This document shows positions 1-8,756 of a DNA stretch of 13,349 nt, piece after piece. This stretch comes from Euperipatoides rowelli. Lineage: Eukaryota > Onychophora > Udeonychophora > Euonychophora > Peripatopsidae. The stretch is from the NCBI GenBank assembly GCA_003024985.2, contig PXIH01S0011245.1. One strand, 5' to 3'. A program made the translations under genes and the position numbers. Within the stretch, counting starts at the first letter, position 1, and every line of letters starts with the position of its first letter. The notes under the pieces were generated by a model, which made no database searches, was not told where the DNA came from, and was given only the letters and a program-made list of their open reading frames with translations.

Positions 1-185
1 ATGTTTCTAGATAAGTTAAAAATAATTATTTAATAAGTTTTGTTTATTTAATATTCTTTCTTTCATTAATTGTTATAAAAGAACTAAAAAAACGGTTTTA
101 AACCGAAAAGCTGGAACCGGAACGTTAATTTTTTATCAAAATAGGAACTAAACCGGAACGAAATAAATTTCAGTTCGACTCTCTG
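1..185. mobile_element. End of a hAT-like DNA transposon, cut by the window edge
   Basis: Read leftward from 185 on the minus strand, the sequence opens CAGAGAGTCGAACTG and runs into GTTCCGGTT-type motifs, the usual look of hAT terminal inverted repeats with CAGAG ends. On the plus strand AACCGGAACG occurs twice, at 115-124 and 151-160, and CGGTTT-T-AAACCG (93-105) is a perfect palindrome, so subterminal repeats are present. The rest of the element would lie left of the window. The other end and the 8-bp target duplication (the right copy would be 186-193) cannot be seen, so this is an inference from one end only. No transposase coding is visible in these 185 bases. Confidence 0.4.
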
Positions 186-228
186 TAAAAAACACTTTAA
201 AATTTGCTTAGAATTATAATTTATAAAC

Positions 229-305
229 TATACAGTATACGGTACTGTATATTATGTACAGTATAGTCTAAACTATACTGTGTAGGCTATATTATACATA
301 GTATA
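229..305. repeat. Palindromic TACAGTA-rich tract
   Basis: ACAGTATAG (258-266) and CTATACTGT (273-281) form a perfect 9-bp inverted repeat around a 6-base loop, and further ATACAGTATAC/GTACTGTAT copies flank it on the left. It is an AT-rich hairpin-forming tract inside the epsin intron. Similar TACAGT words recur through the window, so this may be a local cluster of a genome-wide word rather than a functional site. Confidence 0.5.
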
Positions 306-310
306 AACAC

Positions 311-421
311 AATATTTACTCACCAATGTGGCTGGTAGCGGTACAATTATTAGTCGCCAAAATTCGTCATTAGCCGCCCCCTAATGAGTGGCGAGTAAAT
401 ATTTTCTATTCAAGCTACCAG
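311..421. repeat. Nested inverted repeat, possible MITE remnant
   Basis: The arms AATATTTACTCACCA (311-325) and TGGCGAGTAAATATT (389-403) are complementary over 15 bp with one mismatch. A second, interleaved pair is CTGGTAGC (332-339) and GCTACCAG (414-421). Between them ATTAGTCGCC and ATTAGCCGCC form a direct repeat. The block has more G+C than its surroundings. It could be a miniature transposon end or a hairpin of other origin. No target duplication is clear. It lies within the last epsin intron. Confidence 0.45.
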
Positions 422-836
422 TAGCGCGCTATTACCCAACCCTGTATTATTTATACCAAAAATCTGATTTTCATCTTATAAAAAAATGTTATGCTTATAT
501 TGCTTTGAAAATTAACACTAATTTAGAGAGGAGAGAAAAGTTGCAAATTTCAACTTTGACTGACAGACTGTACCATAATTTAAACTAAAATTATATTAAA
601 ATATTGTTTTAATATATTTTGTCAATGAAAACAAGCAATGTTTTATTAACTCTCAGATAACCTGCATGTTCAGTTATCCAGCATGAGGAATTATCCTTCA
701 AGTTGGATAAAAAAAATATGTACTATATTTTTGTTTGTCTTTGCATTTAAGTACTGTAAATAACATTATTTCAAATGTAGAAAAAAAAAAATATTCAGAA
801 TTTTTAAAGTTTATGAAATTTTGTATATCATTATAG
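404..836 (+). other. Rest of the last epsin intron
   Basis: AT-rich intronic sequence with no supportable exon. A 66-codon open stretch at 388-588 matches no family I know and overlaps an inverted repeat, so I do not call it. The points of note are AGCGCGCT (423-430), a perfect 8-bp palindrome, and a cluster of TTATCC half-sites in both orientations at 656-710 (GATAACC, GTTATCC, TTATCC, GGATAA) that might be a worn transposon end. The intron closes with ATCATTATAG at 827-836, whose AG at 835-836 is the probable splice acceptor. Confidence 0.5.
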
Positions 837-1027
837 GATCAACAAATCCATTTGCAGCTGTAGGTGCAAGCAATCCATTCCAGAACAGTCGCCAATCAGT
901 TCCCATGAATCGGATGCGAAGTCCTACCTTGGGCTATCAGATTTCTTCAGATGTTTTACCCACACCTTTGCTACCTACTGCTTCCTCTATAAGATCACAG
1001 ACACCAAGCAACAATCCTTTCCTATGA
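837..1027 (+). CDS. Epsin-family endocytic adaptor, last coding exon (partial gene)
   Basis: This is the 3' coding exon of what appears to be an epsin (EPN / Drosophila liquid facets family). Epsins bind PI(4,5)P2 through an N-terminal ENTH domain, ubiquitin through UIMs, clathrin and AP-2 through the middle, and EH-domain proteins (Eps15, intersectin) through C-terminal NPF motifs, acting at clathrin-coated pits. Only the C-terminal tail is here: about 63 residues with NPF at 845-853, 872-880 and 1013-1021. The protein ends NPFL-stop (TGA 1025-1027). The stretch NPFQ followed about ten residues later by MNRMR and S-P resembles the NPFQ...LNQLR...SP layout of vertebrate epsin tails. The acceptor AG at 835-836 makes the intron phase 1, the glycine codon at 836-838 being split or starting there. 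The ENTH and UIM exons lie left of the window. The family call is strong for so short a piece, but orthology is not resolved. Confidence 0.75.
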
Positions 1028-2500
1028 TCATGCTGTAGATCTTTTAGATAAGTTAGCCAGCAAAGTTTCATTTTGCACAGTACAATGGTGTCCATTACAT
1101 TGCTATTTGGAATGAAGGAAAAGCCATTCAATAAGGGAAGGTGTAGTGGAACTGACAATGTTGTCATAACAGAGGCATTATTATTTATTACATTTGTTTG
1201 CACTGATGGACCATCATTGATTTGGAAGATAGGCTGGTGTATTTGTTGAAACCAGCCAAATTAATTTCCTCAGGAAACATTCTACTTTAGCTTTAGATAA
1301 TCTGAATGTGTTTTTGTGTGTTAATTTATGTAAATGATCAACTTATCAAGGTCTAAAGACCAAAAATCAGGGAAAGGTTTAAAATTTGAGAAATTAATAC
1401 CTTTTTTAATAAATTTAATTACATGGAGATGAAAAAAAAAGTGGAATGACACTTTTTTTTTTACTGTCCTTGCCTAAGAATTATCATGGTCCTAGTGTTT
1501 GTCTAGTGGTTGTCTATAGAAATTACCTGGAGCATGATAATGGGCACCATTTTATTCCTTTTAAATGTTAGTTTATTAAATGTGGAAGAAATATCCAGAG
1601 ACAATACCATCTAGGTGATGAAATTCGGCATCATGTTTAATATAACATTTAATCTATAATTTCCTTGGATTAAATAAAAGGCACACTACGGTTACAAACA
1701 TTAATATTTTTCCCATTTTTCTTTTCTTTTTCCCCAAACGAATGGGAATGGAAAGAAATACAGTATTTGGCTTAGTTACTAATAAGCTTCTTTGTTTTTT
1801 TTTTAGTGGCAAAAGAAAATAATGTAATTTTTAAATATTTATTTTCTACGGACATGGGAATTTTAATAGTTTAATCCAATAAAAAAATGTCTAACAGTTT
1901 GTTAAATGATAAAAAAAAAAACGATACAATACCACCACCATAAAAAAAACTTTAATTTTTAATTAAAAATAAATGTTGCAGACAGATGCTCACGTTTGGT
2001 GAGAATTCCTGATACTCATGTATATTACACATCTTTTTTTTTTTTTTTTAAAATCAGCAGTCTTGTCTATCTGTATGATGAATGTGTTATTCTAGGAAAA
2101 TAATTTTGTGACTTTGGACTGGTATAAAAGTGAGAAAGACTGTTTCTAGCCTTAAAATGGAATTACTGTAAAGGTACAAAAAAAAAAAAGTCGTGCAGAA
2201 ACTTTCAAATAAAGGGGAATTTTGTGTAAGAAAGTATACGCTGGAGATGTATTTTTTTAACTCTATACATATAATAAAATGCATATATAATTAAATAAAG
2301 CTGGTTTACAGTACTATTAACTAACTTTTCCTATTCAAAGTCATACCAATAATTGTATTATTGAGTTTGTAAATGGAACTGAATGCTAATTGGGATACTT
2401 GAGTACATCATTGTTATTATGTACTAAAGGTCTCATTTCTTAATAGATAAAATTTAAACTGTCTAGTGTTTATGCACTGTATTTTTTTAAAATAAATATC
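1028..2500 (+). other. Probable 3' untranslated region of the epsin gene
   Basis: Sequence downstream of the epsin stop with no coding evidence. It is AT-rich with many A and T homopolymers. Possible poly(A) signals AATAAA lie at 1673-1678, 2294-2299, 2491-2496 and 2511-2516, and I cannot say which is used. Open frames at 937-1203 and 2087-2284 on the minus strand are chance: the first is the shadow of the epsin exon and the second is low-complexity. The end given is a guess set by the last cluster of signals. Confidence 0.4.
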
Positions 2501-2727
2501 TTCATATTTTAATAAAAAAAATGGCATTGTTAAATCTTTGATATAAAGTGCAATCAATATTAAGAAATATCTATTTCTTCAATTCATAAAATAGCAGATC
2601 AAAGTAATTTTTTGTGTTCACGCTTAATATTTGAAAAGTATACAGGTATACAGATTATTGTAATTGAATGTGTAAAATTTTATAACATGGGATAAGTACA
2701 GTATCTTAATTTTGATGACAAACATTT

Positions 2728-2735
2728 GTATAAAA
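2728..2735. repeat. Left 8-bp target duplication of the hAT-like element
   Basis: GTATAAAA abuts the left terminal repeat. The right copy, GTGTAAGA (4977-4984), matches at 6 of 8 positions. Eight bases with T in position 2 fits the hAT preference nTnnnnAn. The two differences imply age or chance. Confidence 0.45.
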
Positions 2736-2748
2736 CAGGGATGGGCAA
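2736..2748 (+). repeat. Left terminal inverted repeat of the hAT-like element
   Basis: CAGGGATGGGCAA, exact inverse of 4964-4976. Confidence 0.7.
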
Positions 2749-2790
2749 TTTATACAAGTCCGATGGCTAATAAATATTTTAAATGATTGG

Positions 2791-2818
2791 TGTGTGTGTG
2801 TGGGGGGGGGGGGGGGGG
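2791..2818 (+). repeat. (TG)n followed by a 17-base G-run
   Basis: A short TG dinucleotide repeat (2791-2801) runs into 17 consecutive G at 2802-2818. It lies about 55 bases inside the left end of the hAT-like element. Such a run can form a G-quadruplex and is prone to length error in sequencing. Confidence 0.85.
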
Positions 2819-4917
2819 AGATAATTTTTTAGGGCTAATTTAGCAGCAGCCTTGCAAAAATTGCAGAATGTTTAGTAACCAACTAGAATTTTACCACTCA
2901 ACACAGGGGATGTTAGACTGACAGAATTTTTAAGTGAGAAAGCAATATTTTTTTAAAAAAAAAAAAGAATGGTACCGGTAGTAGAATTTACATTACATTT
3001 TACAAGAAAGTTTCTGAATAAATAATATAATTGGTATGTTTATTTAGTTAAACATTTCTCTGAACATTAATCCATTTATTTCTGACCCCTTTAAATTTTA
3101 AATAATTTTAACAAAGTTTTTTGTCCTTTTTAAGTATAAATTTATTTTTTAAAAAGGGACTGATCAAATACGTTTTTTTTTATTGTTGTACAATTATTTT
3201 GTGACGGAATAATAACTTATTAATGGCTACATACAATGTTTTTTTTTAATTTATTGGATTTCCAAAGGCAGTTTCTTCAAAAAGAAAAAAAGAAAAACTC
3301 ATTGTCCTCTTTATTTTGTTGAGATCACAAACAATAGACAAACTGCTTAGCAACACAGCATCAAGTTTTAGCTTTATGTGGATTCGACTTAAGTTCACCA
3401 AAAAGTAAAAACCGGTCATTTTAAATCTACATTTTTTTCTTCCTTTCTCTTTTGTACAATAATTAAATTTTAAATGAACATAGAAAGCCGTTAATGTAGG
3501 ATTTATCCTATGTTTATTTGATGAAAGATGTTCAACAGATAACGGTGCCAATATTTAATGGTTAACGTTCAATGTAAATAAATACATGTTAAAATGTACA
3601 TTTTATTTGTTTAATAATCCATGTTACACCCTCTGATTTTAGTAAAGAATAATTAGAGTAAATTACCAAAGAATAACTATATGATTTAAAAATTCACCTA
3701 TTCTGGATATCTAACTGTAATAATTTATAATATAAAAAAAAGAAACTACAAGAGGCTTTTCTTATCTCTTTAATACATGAATATCAAAATCAATTTAAAT
3801 ACATTAAACATAAGCACACTAATCAAATTTTTCTGGGAAATACAAATTAAGCTAGGATACTTGCAGGAATGTCTTTTTTTTTCATCAACGGACTTTGGTC
3901 TAACGTCTATTAATAGCTACATGCAATGATTCTTAATTAAAAAGGGCTAGAATCTAATCCTTTTTGTCAGTCTTAGTAAACAGTCATCTTCAAAGTGTTC
4001 ATGGCAAAGGATGGAATGTTTCTAAGGAATAAAATCTTCTCTCTAATTTTTGCAATCAATGCATTTAAGTTGAAAATTGCAAGGATTAAAAGTTGAACAA
4101 CTATTTGTGCAATGTTAGTCACAATAGTAAAACATTGAGTTCAACTCTACTAGGTGAATATTGAAAAAAATATTTTCAAGAGAACGACTAGGCCTACATG
4201 CTGTATTTTATAAGATTTTATCCTAATTATTTTTTAAATAGGATTTTCTTTTTCTTATAAATAATATAATATAAATAGCTGGATGTGTATTTTCATTGTT
4301 TTACCTTTAATTAGAAACAAATATTTTGTTAACTCTTAAGAAATTTGATTCAGCTCATGAATCACTCATTTTACTGCAATTAACTATTTTTTTTAAAATA
4401 CAATTAGTGATAAAAATTAATTACTAATTGCATTATTTTTTTAAGTTTTTGAACACAATTCACTGCATTTCTAAAAAATACTAGCTATAGTTTAACATTT
4501 TGATCCTGCAACGGTACTCTAGTGTTAGCTAGAGAAATGGCACAATTATCGTAGTTGCCAAAAATAAAATTTATTTCAGATGTAAAAAGAAATAACTACA
4601 AAATACACAGTATCTACAGTATTTTAACATTATTTCTCTCTGCATCCTCTTAACGTATCCTTCATCCTGTAAAAATGTCTATTCGCAAGGCTGCACTAAT
4701 ATACATTTTTTTGTGTAAAATTTGATAATCTGACTAAAAAGTAGTATGATAGCCATTAATGTGTACGATGATCTTTATAAAGATAGATTTTACATATTTT
4801 GATAAGTAGAATTGTAAAAATATATTTTAATGCCAAAAAATGCTGACCTTTAATAGAAATTATTTTTAACGATTATCATTGTATAATCAAATTTAATCAT
4901 GGAAGTGGCTTAAGACT

Positions 4918-4927
4918 CCCCCCCCCC
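4918..4927 (-). repeat. 10-base C-run (G-run on the minus strand)
   Basis: Ten C just inside the right end of the hAT-like element, followed by T8. Read inward from the right end on the minus strand it is a G-run, mirroring the left end. Confidence 0.85.
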
Positions 4928-4963
4928 ATTTTTTTTGCTAACTTATTGCATTCGGGCTACTAG

Positions 4964-4976
4964 TTGCCCATCCCTG
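4964..4976 (-). repeat. Right terminal inverted repeat of the hAT-like element
   Basis: TTGCCCATCCCTG, exact inverse of 2736-2748. The duplicated-target candidate GTGTAAGA follows at 4977-4984. Confidence 0.7.
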
Positions 4977-4984
4977 GTGTAAGA

Positions 4985-6690
4985 GAATAAATTGTCTGCT
5001 ATAACTTTTTTTACTTCTCAGAACTGAGATTTATATACAGTATATTGAATATTTTATTTATGATTGAACAGAACTATGGATGAAATTAGATTTTGGAATA
5101 AAAAAAAAATTATGAACAATATTTCTTTTATAGTTAACATTATTAAAGATTATTCATTAAACATTAAAATTTTATGGTACAATACAAAATCTCATTTTTA
5201 TGTTTACATAAAATTAAAATTCAGTAAAAAGGATTAAAAAGTTGTGTTCAAATGTAGTTAAAATTATTTTTTTTCATTAAAGGAATTGTATTTGCTATAC
5301 AGTATAAATTTGTCTGCTGAAAAAAATTAGAGAATTTAATTCAGATATGTGTTGGGGGGGGGGGCTAACAGGTTAACAGCTTGGTTTAAATTTAAACTCC
5401 AGTTTTGACCATTTTTGCACTGCACAAGTTATGGTTAAAGAATGACTGGATATCTAACAAGTAATTTAATCAACTAAAGTGTCCATTGATTAACAGTCTA
5501 ATCTTGTGTTTGAATATTTAGGGAGAACTTTTGTAATATTGAAAATGTCAGGGTATAAATTGGACTGTGGTTGACTAATTGAAAAAGTTGACAAATTCTT
5601 TGTAATGATTGGCAAAGTTATTTAAGTTTGGTGATTTGAACATTTCTACCAGATTTAACAGCCTAGAGGTCATTTGTGTTTGAAATCGAACTTTTCCTAG
5701 AATTTCTAGGATGAAAACTAATCAAATTTTTTTTCTTTTGATTTTTTTTATTGAATACAATGTGCCTATCATTGACATCTTTATTTGGCTTCTAAAGTTA
5801 TCTCATGACTTCAATTTAGATGTATGGTAATTTATTTGGTTAAGATTGAAATCTTGAATGTATTATGGACATACAGTAACTATTCATTGTAAAAAAATTT
5901 TGGTGGTCTTCAATTACTTAGAACAGTTTCGTGCATGCTAAAGCAGCACAAAAGAGTAGTTTTGTTGTTTGTTTTTGGACTTATTTAGAAGTTCTAGCCA
6001 GATCCTGGTTAGTTCTTGGTATGCTTAATAACAATAAAAGTTAAGTTTTATTCTTAATTATTACTTATGAAGAAAAACAAAAACTTGTGATTAGGATTAT
6101 TCGATTATGTACTGTATGTTATAGTTAGTAATAGAAAATAATTGGAATATCTTCTAACTTGAAACGTAAAGCCTTTGATCCCCATCATTCAAAGTGGTTC
6201 AGATTCTTCCTTGATAGCCTATAAATTGGAAGATGAATTCAGATTTTCTAAGGTTTTGACACATGTGGTTTAATAGGGCTGATCTCATCGGAATCTAAAT
6301 TTGCAAAAATGCTGTACTAGCATTTATAGCTATAGCCTAAGTTAGTGGCTCGGATTCAGCAATTTAAATTTTGGAGGAAGATCCAAGTCTAAAGTAAATG
6401 TTGCTATAATTATGTATAGCTGCATTTAAATATGGTCTAGACTTTTACCTGATTGATCAGTCCACCAATGCTTCTAATGAATTTTCTGGACCATGAATAT
6501 GAAAAAATGAGATCAAAGGCTTTTCATGAATCTAATAATGTCTGTTAAAGCTTTTATCATCAGAAGCTGATTCTTCTAGATCCTATTTAATTGTTGCTGG
6601 GTGAAGCTGTTTCTTGTAATTCAAGTGATGTTAAGCAAGCTGCTGCTTAATGTGATGTTGCTTTCATGCATGAAATTTTTACAGATCTTT
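4985..6690. other. AT-rich stretch with no supportable gene
   Basis: No coding, RNA or complete mobile element is evident. Small items seen: an 11-base G-run at 5354-5364; a perfect 7-bp hairpin TCCTAGA-ATT-TCTAGGA at 5695-5711; and a 13-bp inverted repeat AAAGCCTTTGATC (6168-6180) / GATCAAAGGCTTT (6511-6523). From about 6100 to 6690 the base mix is less extreme than before. Lying downstream of the minus-strand tRNA-like head at 6698-6768, this part may be the body of a SINE or some other old repeat. Confidence 0.4.
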
Positions 6691-6697
6691 TGGCCAA

Positions 6698-6768
6698 TAG
6701 CAGGGATTGAACTAAAAATCCTTCATGTGAAATTTGACCAATCTACTGACTATCATCCCACTGGGATA
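6698..6768 (-). repeat. tRNA-like pol III head (SINE or tRNA pseudogene)
   Basis: On the minus strand AGTTCAATCC (about 6704-6713) resembles the tRNA B box GGTTCRANTCC. TAGTCAGTAGATTGG, near 6738-6752 and about 30-40 bases upstream of it, resembles an A box (TAGCTCAGTNGG) with a base missing. The order and spacing are those of a tRNA gene, and TTCACATGAAGG falls where the variable region would be. The stems do not fold well, so it is not a working tRNA. A tRNA-derived SINE head with its body toward lower coordinates, or a worn tRNA pseudogene, fits best. Confidence 0.45.
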
Positions 6769-6932
6769 GTGGCCAATTAATATTTTAAAAATGATAAAAT
6801 CAGTTCAACACCACAGTGATTACAAAAAGGCAATTTGTGAATTTTAAACAAATCTGGCATCTTAAGTCAGGAGTAACTCCTCAAAGTGACTTCTACAAAT
6901 AGTCAAACGGGTAGTGTTTTATTTGTAGGGAT
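6769..6932. other. Spacer between the tRNA-like head and the copia element
   Basis: No gene. It contains the short palindrome AGGAGT-A-ACTCCT (6869-6881). This is presumably the pre-insertion host DNA on the left of the retrotransposon. Confidence 0.4.
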
Positions 6933-6937
6933 AAATG
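6933..6937. repeat. Left copy of the copia target-site duplication
   Basis: AAATG immediately before the left LTR, identical to 11527-11531. Five bases is the usual copia duplication length. Confidence 0.75.
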
Positions 6938-7290
6938 TCTTGGGGATTTTAGTATTATGGAAGCTATAATGAAACTAGGAACATTAACAAGCTTTAACTT
7001 AGTGGAAAAAAAATTTATGTAATTCATTAGAGAACATGCTTCCAATTATAGAAACTACAATACACACACAAAACGTGACAGGAAGTCACGTGATCAAAAA
7101 AAACTAACTATACAGTATGTATAGCCTATTAAAATTATAATGTAAAAGAAAAACTAATTAGGATAAAATGTTAGTAAACATATACATATGAAATATACAA
7201 TATAGACTTTGTATGTAGCATATATACAACACAAAGAATCATGTCTGTATCATGGCGATAACAACTGCTGTTTATTCAATGTATCTAACA
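6938..7290 (-). repeat. 3' LTR of the copia element
   Basis: A 353-bp LTR. On the minus strand it starts TGTTAGATACATTG and ends CCCCAAGA. The 5' LTR ends the same way next to the primer site, and placing the border here gives a perfect AAATG duplication. That favours AGA, rather than the usual CA, as the 3' terminus. Inside are a TCACGTGA palindrome with an adjacent CTTCCTG (7075-7095, identical in both LTRs), a 7-bp hairpin CTATACA-GTA-TGTATAG (7108-7124), a TATATAT-like box near 7221-7228 and AATAAA close to the start of the LTR (minus strand). Confidence 0.92.
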
Positions 7291-7899
7291 CCCCCACTCA
7301 ACAGATGATGCCTTAATCCCGATTTTGGATTTTAGCTCTTCAAACTTATTCCTGCAGAGTGGTTTTGTTAGTATATCCGCCAGCATGAGATCAGTAGGAC
7401 AGTCTTGGAGTTTAATGACATTCCGGTGGTGTAAGTCCTTCAGTACGTGATATTTGATGTCAATGTGTTTAGTGAGGTGTGGGTCTTCTCCATTTCTGCC
7501 AGTTTAATACATCCCTGATTGTCCTCATACATGACAATTGGCTGTGTCTGTAGAGGCCCGAATTCACTCGAGTGATTTGAGCCACATAAGTTGTTGACAG
7601 GCGGCTGCCACATATTCAGCCTCGGTAGAAGACTGAGCGGTACAGGTTTGCTTGCGGCTGCACCAACTAATGGGGTTGTTTCCCAATAAAAAGATGTATC
7701 CGCTGGTGGACTTACGATCATTTCCATCTCCAGTCTGCGTCAGTATAACATTGAAGTTTCAGGTGGTCATTAGGTTCTAGAGTTATACCTGTAGTTTTCG
7801 TAGTTTTAAGATATTTGATGTCTCTTAGCACCCATCCAGTCACTTTGGCTAGGATTGATGGCTCTTCTGCCAAGGAACCCTGTAGCTGCTGAAATATCA
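7285..7899 (-). pseudogene. Copia pol: RNase H region, broken
   Basis: RNase H removes RNA from the RNA-DNA hybrid during reverse transcription. Read in several frames, the region shows IKYLKTTKTTGITL (end of the connection), YTDADW with catalytic Asp at 7739-7741, SSTEAEYVAAACQQL with Glu at 7621-7623, YEDNQGCIKLAE, HIDIKYHVLKDLH and ADILTKPL, all in the right order for copia RNase H. Frame changes occur after TDADW, in the middle block and after the EDNQG block, so the product is non-functional. The last frame runs open to a TAG at 7285-7287, which lies inside the 3' LTR. The preceding Cys codon TGT is the first three bases of the LTR, so the LTR supplies the end of pol. Confidence 0.9.
7291..7299 (-). 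promoter_or_regulatory. Polypurine tract (plus-strand primer site)
   Basis: On the minus strand GAGTGGGGG lies directly before the 3' LTR start TGTTAG. This is the expected place for the RNase H-resistant primer for second-strand synthesis. It also encodes the last residues of pol. Confidence 0.75.
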
Positions 7900-8756
7900 G
7901 GCCTGGTTAACATTGACAAATGTAGCAAAAACCCCACTTTTTCCTATATAGTTCATGGTTTGTGGAAGTTTGCCTGAGTGGTCATTGGCTCGGAGAAAGT
8001 CAGTTTCCATTGGGTTGTTGGTGGCCTTGGAATCTTCCAGGTTGAATTTGTGTAATAGTTTGTCAATTTTATTTGACTGATTCAGAAAGAAAGCACCAGT
8101 CTTATTCTGACTTATTTGAATACCCAAGTAGTGCCGGGCTTCCCCCAAGTCTTTCATCTGGAATTCGCTTTCTAAGGTTNGCTGTATAGTGGTTATGTCC
8201 TCAGCTCTGTCCCCACATATGAGTAAGTCGTCAACATAAATTAAAATGTAGGTTATAGCCCCGTTTTCATTTTTGGAATACAAGCATTGATCCGCAGTAC
8301 CCCTGTTAAAACCCATTGACGTAAGACTGTCGTTTATTTTCTTGTTCCAAATATTAGCTGACTGGTTTTACCCGTAGACTGCCTTGTTTAATTTGTATAC
8401 AAGTTTTCATTCTTTTGTTGTGAAGGTCCTTCGGGTTGGTCTAAATAGATTTCTTCTGCTAAGTCTCCATTGAGAAAAGCACATTTTACGTCTAGGTGAC
8501 GAGTAGTCATTTTCCTAGAGGCAGCTATTGCTTAGTAGTTTTTTAAGTGTGGAAAATTTCACAACTGGGGCATATGTTTCGCTGTAATCACTTCCTGGCC
8601 TTTGGGTGTAGCCTTTGGAAACAAGTCTGGCTTTGTATCGAGCAATTTGTTATCAGAGTCCCGTTTTATTTTAAAAGTCCACTTGCAGCCAATCAAAGTC
8701 TTTCTCTTGGGTAAAGGGACCAAGTTCCAGACCTTATTCTCCTTGAATGATTGCAT
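7900..8756 (-). pseudogene. Copia pol: reverse transcriptase (RVT_2), broken
   Basis: This is the copia-type reverse transcriptase domain that copies the element RNA to DNA in the particle. In order from 8756: ENKVWNLVPLPK and IGCKWTFKIKRDSD; then, after a one-base shift near 8640, the RYKARLVSKGYTQ and SETYAPV block. The [13 protein letters not shown] block follows (motif A, Asp 8490-8492), then KAVYG with a TAA soon after, ADQCLYSKN, ILIYVDDLLI (YVDD at 8227-8238), FQMKDLGEARHYLGIQI and LNQSNKIDKLL. The key Asp residues of motifs A and C survive, but stops (for example in the KAVYG block near 8370) and frameshifts split it into at least four pieces. The longest open piece is 8316-7897. It contains one N at 8180. 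Confidence 0.95.

Larger units (their letters stand above)
2736..4976. mobile_element. hAT-like DNA transposon, 2.2 kb, no intact transposase
   Basis: The ends CAGGGATGGGCAA (2736-2748) and TTGCCCATCCCTG (4964-4976) are perfect 13-bp inverted repeats. Weaker similarity runs on for about 35 bases (CCGATGGCTAATAA on the left against CCGAATGCAATAA on the reverse strand at the right). CAGGGRTGGGCAA is a familiar hAT-superfamily terminus. Imperfect 8-bp target duplications flank it. Each end has a long G-run reading inward: G17 at 2802-2818 on the plus strand and C10 at 4918-4927, which is G10 on the minus strand. The interior is AT-rich, and I find no hAT dimerisation or RNase-H-fold motifs in any frame. 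The 101-codon minus-strand frame at 3246-3551 resembles nothing I know. It is probably a non-autonomous or fully decayed copy. A chance pairing of ends in AT-rich DNA is unlikely because the 13-bp repeat is G/C-rich. Confidence 0.65.

Noticed and set aside
388-588. 66-codon open frame on the plus strand
   Set aside because: It starts in an inverted repeat within the intron, has no recognisable family or initiation context, and its length is expected by chance.
656-710. TTATCC half-sites as a pogo/Tigger end
   Set aside because: Only short words match. No clear terminal repeat, TA duplication or partner end could be found.
937-1203. 88-codon minus-strand frame over the epsin exon
   Set aside because: Shadow of the epsin exon, which has clear NPF motifs on the other strand.
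2087-2284. 65-codon open frame on the minus strand
   Set aside because: Low-complexity F/L/I-rich translation in the probable 3' UTR; no family match.
3246-3551. 101-codon open frame on the minus strand inside the hAT-like element
   Set aside because: Rich in residues of A/T-rich codons, with no hAT or other motif; probably chance in AT-rich DNA.
6168-6523. 13-bp perfect inverted repeat (6168-6180 / 6511-6523) as a MITE
   Set aside because: Similarity does not extend beyond 13 bases and no target duplication flanks it. About one such pair is expected by chance in a window this size.
6936-6937. Canonical TG/CA border for the left LTR at 6936
   Set aside because: It breaks the exact AAATG duplication and has no counterpart at the primer-site side of the other LTR. 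The border at 6938 explains both.
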